DNA from: Deinococcus hopiensis KR-140
Lineage (GTDB): Bacteria > Deinococcota > Deinococci > Deinococcales > Deinococcaceae
Assembly: GCF_900176165.1 (NCBI RefSeq)
Contig: NZ_FWWU01000003.1
Coordinates: 124,001-188,000, forward strand
Length of the DNA: 64,000 nt
Direction of reading: 5' to 3'
The notes under the pieces were generated by a model. The model made no database searches. It was given only the letters and a program-made list of their open reading frames with translations, and was not told the origin of the DNA. Below, piece by piece: positions 57,929 to 64,000 of this stretch. Position 1 is the stretch's first letter. Each line of letters begins with the position of its first letter. The translations under genes and the position numbers were made by a program.

Positions 57929-58267
57929 GTGACTGCTATTAAAAAAACAGCCCTTTTCTTTGTAATGTGCTTGTCTTATTATTTCGTAATGTATGCACTT
58001 CCTCAATTATTTAAAGTGAGTGACTCTGAAATAAGGGAGGTGATTGATAGATCTACAAAAATACAATTGAAAAATTGTATAGCTCTAATAGAAAAAGTGG
58101 AATCTGAATCATCTGGTTGCCGAGTGCCAGAATCATATAGTAATATAGGAATTTTTGTAGAATTATATCATAGGGGTGATGATTATTACTTTGTATATCC
58201 CAAATCCAACAAACTAGAATTACTCCATTTAAATAGAGGTGATTTTCTTGAGTATCTCAATAAGTAG
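57929..58267 (+). CDS. Small AT-rich membrane-anchored protein A
   Basis: About 112 residues from the GTG at 57929 (a TTG at 57905 is possible). One N-terminal membrane helix (ALFFVMCLSYYFVMYALPQLF) is followed by an outside domain with a Cys pair (KNCIALIE and SGCRVPES) and GDDYYFVYPKSNKLELLHL. GC content is far below the neighbours, showing foreign origin. Its end overlaps gene B. Function unknown. Confidence 0.6.
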   Translation: MTAIKKTALFFVMCLSYYFVMYALPQLFKVSDSEIREVIDRSTKIQLKNCIALIEKVESESSGCRVPESYSNIGIFVELYHRGDDYYFVYPKSNKLELLHLNRGDFLEYLNK

Positions 58268-58538
58268 AATAATCATAACAATTATAGTCGGGATAGTCTG
58301 TGTAGTTTCGTCTGTTGAAATTTCTAGAAAAATCGGACTTTACTTAATCGCCTATATGGAAAAAAATGAAATCAATAGAATAAAAATACTTATGGTCCAA
58401 TGCCTTAAAGAAGAGGAATGTAGAAACAATGATATAACATACTTCCACGATGATAATATTAAAATCGCTTATACCACCTGGAAATCAAAAGCGATTATAT
58501 ATAATGGGGAAGAGTTCAAAATACATAAAATCAGATAG
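58248..58538 (+). CDS. Small AT-rich membrane-anchored protein B
   Basis: 96 residues from the TTG at 58248, preceded by AGAGGTGA; a GTG at 58239 is the alternative. N-terminal helix IIITIIVGIVCVVSSVEI, then a short domain with CLKEEEC and ITYFHDDNIKIAYTTWKSKAIIYNGEEF. The plan matches gene A (one helix plus a Cys-paired outer domain with an ending that reads like a YF...Y strand), so the two may be a duplicated or paired unit. Translation is coupled by the 20-bp overlap. Confidence 0.55.
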   Translation: MSISISRIIITIIVGIVCVVSSVEISRKIGLYLIAYMEKNEINRIKILMVQCLKEEECRNNDITYFHDDNIKIAYTTWKSKAIIYNGEEFKIHKIR

Positions 58539-58619
58539 TGAATTCAATTCATAAAAACTATTATTTTTTCATACATAAACCGACTTAGGTAAGATGACTT
58601 TTGTAAAAGTTAAATCCGT

Positions 58620-59027
58620 CTAGATTGATGATCTTGTTAATGCTTGATAATCGCAATCAGGATTTAGCACTAGAAGCTTCTCAACGCATCTACGCACATC
58701 GCTAATTAATTGCATGACATCTATAAATCGATATCTTTCAAGATTGTCTTCTCTGTCAAAATAGGGTCCAGCGCTAAATAGATCTAGGACATCTTCGCTG
58801 GTTCTCCTAAATACGTCATAATTAAAACTATATGTGCTGCCGACCGATAAATTTTCGAGTTCTTGCTGAAGTTCATCTAATCCATCTGGCATAAAAGGTT
58901 CAAATAGGATTGGAAACATATGCGAATATTTTACGTACAAAGAGATGAATGAGTTGGCGATTTCATGGGTAGTTAAATCATATCGACGCTCTATACTAAC
59001 AAAAGCTTCAATATCTCTGACTTTCAT
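58620..59027 (-). CDS. Hypothetical protein, immunity-like
   Basis: 135 residues, ATG at 59027 with AGGAGATC before it. The chain is acidic and helical: DIEAFVSIERRYDLTTHEIANSFISLYVK, GLDELQQELENLS, RYRFIDVMQLISDVRRCVEKLLVL. It has no signal or membrane part. AT-rich codons match genes A and B. It could be an immunity protein or an antitoxin-like partner; no family recognised. Confidence 0.6.
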   Translation of the reverse strand: MKVRDIEAFVSIERRYDLTTHEIANSFISLYVKYSHMFPILFEPFMPDGLDELQQELENLSVGSTYSFNYDVFRRTSEDVLDLFSAGPYFDREDNLERYRFIDVMQLISDVRRCVEKLLVLNPDCDYQALTRSSI

Positions 59028-59238
59028 TTTGATCTCCTAAGGCTGCTCGGATGTAATTGACCTGATGACTAATAATGGATTTTATCCAGGAGAGCAGAGG
59101 CAAATGACTAATTCTACCCGGATAAAACCCTCTAATTTTGTCTTACCTAACTCCAATTAGAGAAGAAAAATTGGTGGTGGAAAGGTCGAACTATCACTAC
59201 CTGAGCACGAATCTTGATCTGGGCAAGGAGCCCTGTCG

Positions 59239-59577
59239 GTGGGGGCTCATAGACTGGTAGGTATGGAGCCACCGTATCCCCGAGTGGTTATTCGCGTTGA
59301 GCGCTATGACCCAGAGGAAGTAGGGACCATTCAAGCTTCCACGCATCCCGACACTCCTGAGGGAGCCATAGTGCGAGCCGTCTACTATCAAGAGCTTGAG
59401 GCGACTGGGGAATTGGACGTGTACAAGCTTGAAATTGGCTCTAAGGGCTATAAAGGAGAACCTGATGAGCAGGATTCACAATGGTCGCGGTCCTGCCTAG
59501 TGCTCCGTATCGTCCACCTCTGGCCAAAACAATGGGACGAAGACGGCGAGACCTTGCTCGATAGGGTAGGTATTTAA
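59239..59577 (+). CDS. Hypothetical protein
   Basis: 112 residues from the GTG at 59239, which has AAGGAG 8 bases upstream; an ATG at 59263 has only a weak site. VVIRVERYDPEEVGTIQAS and VRAVYYQELEATGELDVYKLEIG form a beta-strand-rich small domain. No family recognised. A weak hairpin, CTGGGCT (59592-59598) with AGCCCAG (59611-59617), follows. Confidence 0.55.
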   Translation: MGAHRLVGMEPPYPRVVIRVERYDPEEVGTIQASTHPDTPEGAIVRAVYYQELEATGELDVYKLEIGSKGYKGEPDEQDSQWSRSCLVLRIVHLWPKQWDEDGETLLDRVGI

Positions 59578-59644
59578 GTAGTGCTAGGACGCTGGGCTCC
59601 CTTCTTCTCTAAGCCCAGTTAGGGCTGAAAAGAGGAAGCTACTA

Positions 59645-60043
59645 TTGCACAAGTTCGCGGCAGAACGGCCCTTTGAGGTGTGGTGGTATCGGGCTAGCCA
59701 CAGCCAACTACTCTTGCGAAGCTCTAAATTTTTGGAAGATGTGCCAGACGTTCAACGCACAGATATCTGGTTCAAGGGCGTAGATGCATTGGTCTTACAG
59801 GCGACAGCGTTCAGCGGAGAGCTTCAGATTGTGCGGCTTCACGACCCCGAACTGCATCTTCAGCATGTAGGCATACGGCCCCAAGCAGCCCAGTTCAGTA
59901 CGTTGTTCGCCTTGGATTCGGCTGAGGGTCGATCACTGGTTGTTGCAGGGGCAGTGTTCGTTGCTGAAGACACAGGTTCCCTCTTCGGACCTACCTTCTG
60001 GGAGCGGGAGGCAGGGCAACGCGCCAACACATCCAACGAGTGA
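59645..60043 (+). CDS. Hypothetical protein, immunity-like
   Basis: 132 residues from the TTG at 59645, after AGAGGAAG. RPFEVWWYRASHSQLLLRSSK and TDIWFKGVDALVLQATAFSGELQIVRL are strand-rich, and the Trp-rich start is frequent in small immunity proteins. GC content is moderate. It forms a co-directional series with the genes on both sides. Confidence 0.5.
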   Translation: MHKFAAERPFEVWWYRASHSQLLLRSSKFLEDVPDVQRTDIWFKGVDALVLQATAFSGELQIVRLHDPELHLQHVGIRPQAAQFSTLFALDSAEGRSLVVAGAVFVAEDTGSLFGPTFWEREAGQRANTSNE

Positions 60044-60128
60044 CAAATTCCTCTCAGCCCTAAGGGTATTTAGATTAGAACCGGCACAGCCGACTGTCGC
60101 CCAAAGATTCCGGCACTAGGCTTTATAG

Positions 60129-60833
60129 GTGTCTGAGTCTCCCCCCTTTCCTGCCAAGGCGTTAGCGCTTGCTGAACAGCTCGCGCGTCCGGTGACATTC
60201 CTCCAGTTCGAGGGGGAGGGGGAGCCCATAGCTGCCTGGAAGGGAGTGCCAAGTGTGCCTCTGCCTGAGCATCTCGTGGTGACAGATGAGGACCAAATCG
60301 AGGATGGCGACTTCTTCGAGCATTGGATCAGTGTCGATGCGAGGAAGCTGCCACACGCGCTACCGGGTTGCCTCAGCGTGTATCTCCGGGCAGGAGGGGA
60401 TCAGATCGCGCTTTATGACCCTGAGGCGGTCCTGCATGTGGACGAAGGGCAAGCACTCTATGGGTTTCCAAGTCAGCAAGTGCCTCACCTGGATGCCCTC
60501 TTCCGACATGGTCCCTCTGATCTTCAAGGATGGGTGGCACAAGAATTAGGGACGCCTGCCGAGGAGATGCTGGAGTGGAGTGAGTTGCCGTTGTGGAAGT
60601 CTCCAGTTCTGACGGATCTCGATCAGCAATTGCGGAGTGAGCACCCCATGTGGGCGGACGAGCGTCCGGTTGCGCAGCTGGGTGGCTGGTGCTGGGGCTG
60701 GCCAGATCAGACCTGGGACGAACGAGAGAAGCTGAATCAACAGTTGATGCTCGTCACGTACGAGGACAGTGAACCTTGGGTCGAGCTGTGGTGGACTGGC
60801 CAAGACTTTGAAGTCGTAGAGCATCTCACTTGA
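60129..60833 (+). CDS. Hypothetical protein, possibly DUF1963-like
   Basis: 234 residues from the GTG at 60129. FLQFEGEGEPIAAWKGVPSVPLPEH at the N-terminus and AQLGGWCWGWPDQTWDEREKLNQQLMLVTYEDSEPWVELWW at the C-terminus resemble the LGG.P.W and strand-end blocks of DUF1963/YwqG-like proteins, which often sit with polymorphic toxins. The match is partial. A strong terminator follows at 60879. Confidence 0.55.
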   Translation: MSESPPFPAKALALAEQLARPVTFLQFEGEGEPIAAWKGVPSVPLPEHLVVTDEDQIEDGDFFEHWISVDARKLPHALPGCLSVYLRAGGDQIALYDPEAVLHVDEGQALYGFPSQQVPHLDALFRHGPSDLQGWVAQELGTPAEEMLEWSELPLWKSPVLTDLDQQLRSEHPMWADERPVAQLGGWCWGWPDQTWDEREKLNQQLMLVTYEDSEPWVELWWTGQDFEVVEHLT

Positions 60834-60878
60834 GCAGCCTCAAAAGCTCGCAAACGTGAAGTGATCGAGCCGCTTTCA

Positions 60879-60902
60879 AGCCCGCCCGTGGGTGGGCTTT
60901 TT
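60879..60902 (+). terminator. Rho-independent terminator
   Basis: AAGCCCGCCC (60879-60888) pairs with GGGTGGGCTT (60890-60899), then TTT. It ends the rightward series of small genes. Confidence 0.85.
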
Positions 60903-61020
60903 GGCTGCTCCTCATACCGGATTCTCTGCCCTGGAGAGCTCGCCACGCAAGAAAAGCGCCCTGCGGTCGCTGGCGTGCGGGCATCAAGAACTGACTCGGT
61001 CAGGAACCAGCACAGTGCCT

Positions 61021-61067
61021 GGAGCCAAAAGGAGAAGGCGACCCGGAGGCCGCCTTGATTTCTCTAA
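61021..61067 (-). repeat. Terminator-like repeat, inverted copy 1
   Basis: The reverse complement reads TTAGAGAAATCAAGGCGGCC...GTCGCCTTCTCC and matches 61711-61757 with two or three changes. It includes the GGCGGCC/GTCGCC stem. It frames the recombinase and exported-protein debris with the second copy. Confidence 0.8.
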
Positions 61068-61095
61068 TATAGGGCGGTATTCACAGGTTGTCAAA

Positions 61096-61290
61096 TCATG
61101 CAGCCGAATCTGAGGTGGGTGATTTTTGCCTGTCCAGCACGCGTTTGACTTGTACGGCGTTCCAGGGGCCGCCTTTGCGGGTTTTGAAGCTGTGGGCTTC
61201 GAGCTGGACGGCAACGGCGCGGAGGCTAAGCCCCTGCCCCCGGAGTGCACCTGCATACGCGGCGGCACGGCGTCCGTGGTACGGGTGTGC
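61096..61290 (-). pseudogene. Fragment of a serine recombinase/resolvase C-terminal HTH
   Basis: Minus-strand reading ALRGQGLSLRAVAVQLEAHSFKTRKGG, then PWNAVQVKRVLDR. This is the pattern of the small HTH/recombinase linker G.SLR.IA..L...G..TR.GG.W....V.R.L. No catalytic domain is present. It overlaps, antisense, the start of the fragment at 61300. Confidence 0.6.
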
Positions 61291-61299
61291 GGCCCTGAG

Positions 61300-61590
61300 G
61301 CAGGGCGCATCACGCAGGAACTCACAGCACAGGGAAAAAAGCTGAACACGAACGTGCGCTGGGTCGAAGTCTACCGCGTGCGCCGCTGGCAATCGGCCTT
61401 CCACGACAGCATCTACCAGCTTCGGACGCAGGGCTTCAAACAGGACACCTACCGAAAGTTTCAACTGCAGGGGTGGGACGACGCAGAGACCCTCGTGTAC
61501 ACGAACAGCGCTGGCAAGTACGTGGGCATGATCTCCAGGGGAACCTCCGCAGACGGAGCCTCATCCATCTTCGCGCTGTATGGCAACTAA
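61300..61590 (+). pseudogene. C-terminal part of a small exported-protein-like gene
   Basis: The plus frame reads VRWVEVYRVRRWQSAFHDSIYQLRTQGFKQDTYRKFQLQ, then AETLVYTNSAGKYVGMISRG, ending in a stop at 61590. The helix-then-strand pattern resembles the 123-residue protein at 46625-46996. The N-terminal portion is replaced by antisense recombinase sequence, so no signal peptide or start remains. Confidence 0.4.
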
Positions 61591-61710
61591 AGCGCCCTTC
61601 GTCCTGGCCCTGGCACCTGATGGTTGCAAATGCCGTCTTTGAAGGGTTTTTCCTGGAAGACGACCCATACCCGATGCATGTCATTGACTTCGCGTGCATT
61701 CGGCGCTAAC

Positions 61711-61757
61711 TTAGAGAAATCAAGGCGGCCTCTGGGGTCGCCTTCTTCTTTTGGCTC
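61711..61757 (+). repeat. Terminator-like repeat, copy 2
   Basis: TTAGAGAAATCAAGGCGGCC...GTCGCCTTCTTCTTTT. The hairpin and T-rich tail make it a plausible terminator for plus-strand transcription. Inverted partner of 61021-61067; a shorter relative lies at 47113-47140. Confidence 0.8.
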
Positions 61758-61903
61758 TCCGCTCCTTCAGGGGTCCTCTCCTCTGTCCTTACCCGGTGCG
61801 GTAGCACCTGTCACTCCCCCTCATCCTTCAGCCATGGCGTGCGCCGGAGCGTGGCGCTGCTCGCGTGCTGGGACTGCAGGGGAACCGGGAAGAAGGTGCG
61901 GCG

Positions 61904-62226
61904 GTGAAGCCCAGACCCTACAACCTGGACGCGGACGTCAAGGACACGCGCCACACGCTCGCTGCAAAGCTAGGGTCTAACCACCTCTGGATGCAGTCCG
62001 TGCGGCAACCCCTGGAGTACATCACGCTCTTCACCGCTCAGCTGCCTCGCCTCTCCCCACCGAAGCAGGCGACCTCATGCGCGAGATGCACATCAACGTT
62101 GCCCAGGCGCAATGGAGTCGCACTCGCGGGGTGTACACGTTCGATCGAAGCTCGAGGAGCCTGCTGAACCGGTGGAGGGCGAGGAGCAGTTCCTGCCTGG
62201 GGCTCTGTAAAAGCTTCAGCGCGTAG
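61904..62226 (+). pseudogene. Frameshifted hypothetical gene
   Basis: GTG at 61904 after GAAGG gives KPRPYNLDADVKDTRHTLAAKLG and WMQSVRQPLEYITLFTAQLPRL. A shift near 62050 leads to EAGDLMREMHINVAQAQWSRTR, GVYTFDRSSRSLLN, then a stop at 62226. Together about 107 residues. Family not recognised. The 61758-61903 bases before it hold nothing identifiable. Confidence 0.4.
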
Positions 62227-62279
62227 CGGTGCCGAGTGCCAGGTTCCATGGCTTGACCGGGAAAGACACGGTAACTCTT

Positions 62280-62516
62280 TCAGGCAAGGAGCGCTTCAAG
62301 CTTGGGCCGCTGTTGATCAAAGGTGCCATAGAAGAACTGCTCACCAATAACGGTGATGGGCGCGACACGCACGCCGTACCGCGCTTTGACCTGGTCCGCG
62401 ACAGCGGGATCCGTCAGGTCACGTTCCTCGAAGGCGATCCCTCGGTGACCGAACCAGAGGCGCAACGCGTGGCAGTCCGGGCATGTGGGCGTGGCGTACA
62501 GGATGACCTTTGGCAT
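62280..62516 (-). CDS. Glutaredoxin-like protein
   Basis: 78 residues, ATG at 62516 with GGAGG before it. KVILYATPTCPDCHALRLWFGHRGIAFEERDL has the CPDC redox motif, and VRVAPITVIGEQFFYG gives the cis-Pro loop (variant of TVP). The product is NrdH/glutaredoxin sized. It is the third gene of the copZ-csoR operon (66-bp gap), so it may reduce copper-linked disulfides or hand over electrons. Regulation by copper through CsoR is inferred. Confidence 0.85.
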   Translation of the reverse strand: MPKVILYATPTCPDCHALRLWFGHRGIAFEERDLTDPAVADQVKARYGVRVAPITVIGEQFFYGTFDQQRPKLEALLA

Positions 62517-62582
62517 GCGGAACCTCCAGAGAGCAGGGGGCAGACCCGCTTTCGCCCCTTGAAAATAGTTGCGCACGTGACT

Positions 62583-62927
62583 TCAGACGTACTTGAAGAC
62601 GTCCATCAGCTCATCAACGATGGCCTTCTCGTCACCGCGTGTTGCCGCGGTGGCCACATGTGCTTCAAGGTGGCCTCGCAGCACTACCGCTGCAGCGCCG
62701 TCCAGCGCACCCTGGACCGCCTTGATCTGCCGCAGGACGTCAACGCAGTACACGTCCGGATCTTCGAGAGAACGGCGGATGCTCTCGAGATGGCCGCGGG
62801 CGATGGCGAGACGGCGCGCGGCGCGCTTGCGGCTGTCCTCTGGCATACAGAGGTGATGACCTGTGGAGCAGTGTTCCCCCTCCCCGGGGGTTATGTCCAA
62901 CGGTTCGGCAGTTGTCCCTTTGGCCAT
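62583..62927 (-). CDS. csoR: CsoR-family copper-sensing repressor (Cys-His-His type)
   Basis: 114 residues. The helical core RRLAIARGHLESIRRSLEDPDVYCVDVLRQIKAVQGALD contains the first ligand Cys. RGHLEAHV gives His and, in place of the second Cys, another His. This C-H-H set is that of Thermus thermophilus CsoR rather than the usual C-H-C. The N-terminal extension GEHCSTGHHLC adds a possible metal site. Its ATG overlaps the copZ stop. It should repress the divergent copper genes until Cu(I) binds. Confidence 0.88.
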   Translation of the reverse strand: MAKGTTAEPLDITPGEGEHCSTGHHLCMPEDSRKRAARRLAIARGHLESIRRSLEDPDVYCVDVLRQIKAVQGALDGAAAVVLRGHLEAHVATAATRGDEKAIVDELMDVFKYV

Positions 62928-63142
62928 TACGGGTTCGCCACCTGGGCAGCGTAGCCTTCCTCGACGACAGCCGCAATAAGCTGTTGGGGTTCCACGTTGC
63001 CCTGTACGACGGCCTTGCCGGTCTTCAGATTCACCTGCGCATCGACGACACCGGGAACACTCTTGAGGGCCTGGGTTACGCCCGACTGGCAGTGGCCGCA
63101 GGTCATGCCGGTGATATCCAGTTCAATCTTGGTCTGAGTCAT
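62927..63142 (-). CDS. copZ: Copper chaperone, HMA domain
   Basis: 71 residues, ATG at 63142, preceded by GGAGAGG. IELDITGMTCGHCQSGVTQAL has the Cu(I)-binding MTCxxC loop, and the rest is the beta-alpha-beta-beta-alpha-beta fold VPGVVDAQVNLKTGKAVVQG...LIAAVVEEGY. It delivers copper to CopA, whose gene is divergent. First gene of copZ-csoR-grx. Confidence 0.92.
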   Translation of the reverse strand: MTQTKIELDITGMTCGHCQSGVTQALKSVPGVVDAQVNLKTGKAVVQGNVEPQQLIAAVVEEGYAAQVANP

Positions 63143-63161
63143 GGTCACCTCTCCTGACATA

Positions 63162-63190
63162 AAAATATATCCTCCCCCCAGGGGTGTCAA
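63162..63190 (-). promoter_or_regulatory. copZ promoter with CsoR box
   Basis: On the minus strand TTGACA (63190-63185) and TATTTT (63167-63162) are 17 bases apart. The spacer is filled by CCCCTGGGGGGAGGATATA, a G/C-tract dyad of the CsoR operator type. Repressor binding there would block the polymerase. Confidence 0.7.
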
Positions 63191-63240
63191 CGGTAAACAG
63201 AAGAATCCGCGCAGAATAAGGCGAATGTCTTTATGCCTAC

Positions 63241-63300
63241 TTGCCAATCCCCCTCCCTGGGATCTATGATCCGACTATTAGTAATCCTCCCTAGGGGGAT
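63241..63300 (+). promoter_or_regulatory. copA promoter with two CsoR boxes
   Basis: TTGCCA (63241-63246) and TATGAT (63265-63270) are 18 bases apart. The spacer holds CCCCCTCCCTGGGATC. Just downstream, ATCCTCCCTAGGGGGAT (63284-63300) is an almost perfect dyad around CCCTAGGG, the CsoR operator core. With the copZ site this gives three boxes between the divergent genes. Confidence 0.72.
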
Positions 63301-63310
63301 AGGAGGAAAG

Positions 63311-64000
63311 ATGATGACAACGATCGAACTCGGCGTGCAGGGCATGACTTGCGCCAGTTGTGTGGGACGGGTTGAACGCGGCCTGAAGAAGGTGGAGGGC
63401 GTCGAGAGTGCCAGCGTGAACCTCGCCACCGAGCGCGCCACCGTCACGTATGACCCCAGCGTGACCACACCGCAGGCCCTGCTGGACAAGGTCAAAGACG
63501 TGGGCTACGAGCCCATGGTCAGCAGCCTCGAACTCGGCATCCAGGGCATGACTTGCGCGAGCTGCGTGGGCCGTGTGGAACGGGCCCTGAAGAAAGTTGA
63601 CGGCGTGCTGAGTGCCAGCGTAAACCTCGCCACCGAACGCGCCAGCGTGACTTACCTGCCCTCCAGTGTCAGTCCCGGGCAGCTCAAAGCCGCCATCCGG
63701 GAGACCGGGTATGAGGTTCTGGAAGAACAGGCGGGCCTGAGCCGCGAGGATCAGGAACGTGAAGCCCGCGCCCAGGAAGTCGACCATCTCCGCCGCCAGG
63801 TACTGTTCAGCACCATCTTCGCCGTGCCGCTGCTGCTGATCGCCATGGTGCCGATGGTCATCCCGGCCGTGAACGACTGGCTGATGAACACCTTCGGCCA
63901 CGGCGTCATGAGCACGTTGAACTGGGTCATGCTGGCGCTCGCCCTGCCCATTCAGTTCGGCCCCGGGCGGCGCTTCTACCGCCTGGGTTGGAAGAGCCTT
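63311..64000 (+). CDS. copA: Copper-exporting P1B-type ATPase, partial
   Basis: The first 230 codons are present; the gene continues past the window. ATG at 63311 or 63314 after AGGAGG (the latter has better spacing). Two HMA domains (residues 5-70 and 75-140) each carry GMTCASC, binding Cu(I). After them comes REDQEREARAQEVDHLRRQ and the first membrane helices (VLFSTIFAVPLLLIAMVPMVIPAV; MSTLNWVMLALALPIQF). The ATPase, phosphorylation and CPC motifs would lie beyond 64000. It pumps Cu(I) out of the cytosol, fed by CopZ. Confidence 0.93.
   Translation, partial: MMTTIELGVQGMTCASCVGRVERGLKKVEGVESASVNLATERATVTYDPSVTTPQALLDKVKDVGYEPMVSSLELGIQGMTCASCVGRVERALKKVDGVLSASVNLATERASVTYLPSSVSPGQLKAAIRETGYEVLEEQAGLSREDQEREARAQEVDHLRRQVLFSTIFAVPLLLIAMVPMVIPAVNDWLMNTFGHGVMSTLNWVMLALALPIQFGPGRRFYRLGWKSL

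Overview
The window is 64 kb of GC-rich bacterial DNA that looks like a Deinococcus replicon. The reasons are the HucR-type MarR regulator divergent from a uricase operon, a Thermus/Deinococcus-style CsoR, several BTAD-STAND regulators, many IS630/IS5/IS4 elements, and a very high load of frameshifted genes. Accessory character (possibly a megaplasmid) is inferred from the density of insertion sequences and pseudogenes. No rRNA, tRNA, CRISPR array or replication origin was recognised.

Layout. 0-7 kb: a decayed IS630, a frameshifted hypothetical gene, a two-gene periplasmic copper/cupredoxin operon (multicopper oxidase plus cupredoxin-like protein), a broken lipoprotein gene and two envelope proteins. 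7-18 kb: three paralogous BTAD-winged-helix/STAND ATPase regulators interleaved with an HD phosphohydrolase and an orphan gene that looks like the CBASS effector Cap15 (two TM helices plus beta-barrel). 18-22 kb: a decaying glyoxylate/glycerate branch: tartronate semialdehyde reductase, malate synthase and an IclR regulator are broken, and only glycerate 2-kinase is intact. 22-31 kb: an intact purine catabolism cluster, with hucR divergent from OHCU decarboxylase-uricase-HIU hydrolase, then xdhA-xdhB-xdhC-guanine deaminase. Both transcription units carry a promoter with a shared HucR-like operator. 31-38 kb: ribokinase, CE7 esterase, a second PfkB kinase, an erythromycin-esterase homologue and a chitinase, plus a small TA-flanked MITE. 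38-43 kb: two collapsed ABC exporter genes, a tyrosine recombinase, an IS6 remnant, RNase HI, an unknown 280-aa gene and an aldo/keto reductase.

43-57 kb is a transposon graveyard. It holds a GH16-like lipoprotein, recQ and LuxR-ATPase remnants, an IS5 element split by an IS4 element (9-bp and TA target duplications both readable), two IS630 elements with A8 frameshift sites, a CPA1 antiporter with a tiny coupled upstream ORF, an N-terminally short SRAP protein and an RCC1 remnant. 57.9-60.9 kb contains several short orphan genes, AT-rich at its left end, that may be immunity-like. 61-62.2 kb contains an inverted terminator-like repeat around recombinase debris. 62.3-64 kb is a divergent copper-resistance locus: copZ-csoR-glutaredoxin to the left and a CopA-type P1B ATPase to the right, running off the window.

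How the genes work together. Guanine is deaminated to xanthine, oxidised to urate, and taken through 5-hydroxyisourate and OHCU to allantoin; HucR probably senses urate at both operons. The copper genes at the two ends handle periplasmic oxidation and cytosolic efflux. Coordinates of decayed genes are approximate because reading frames change inside them.
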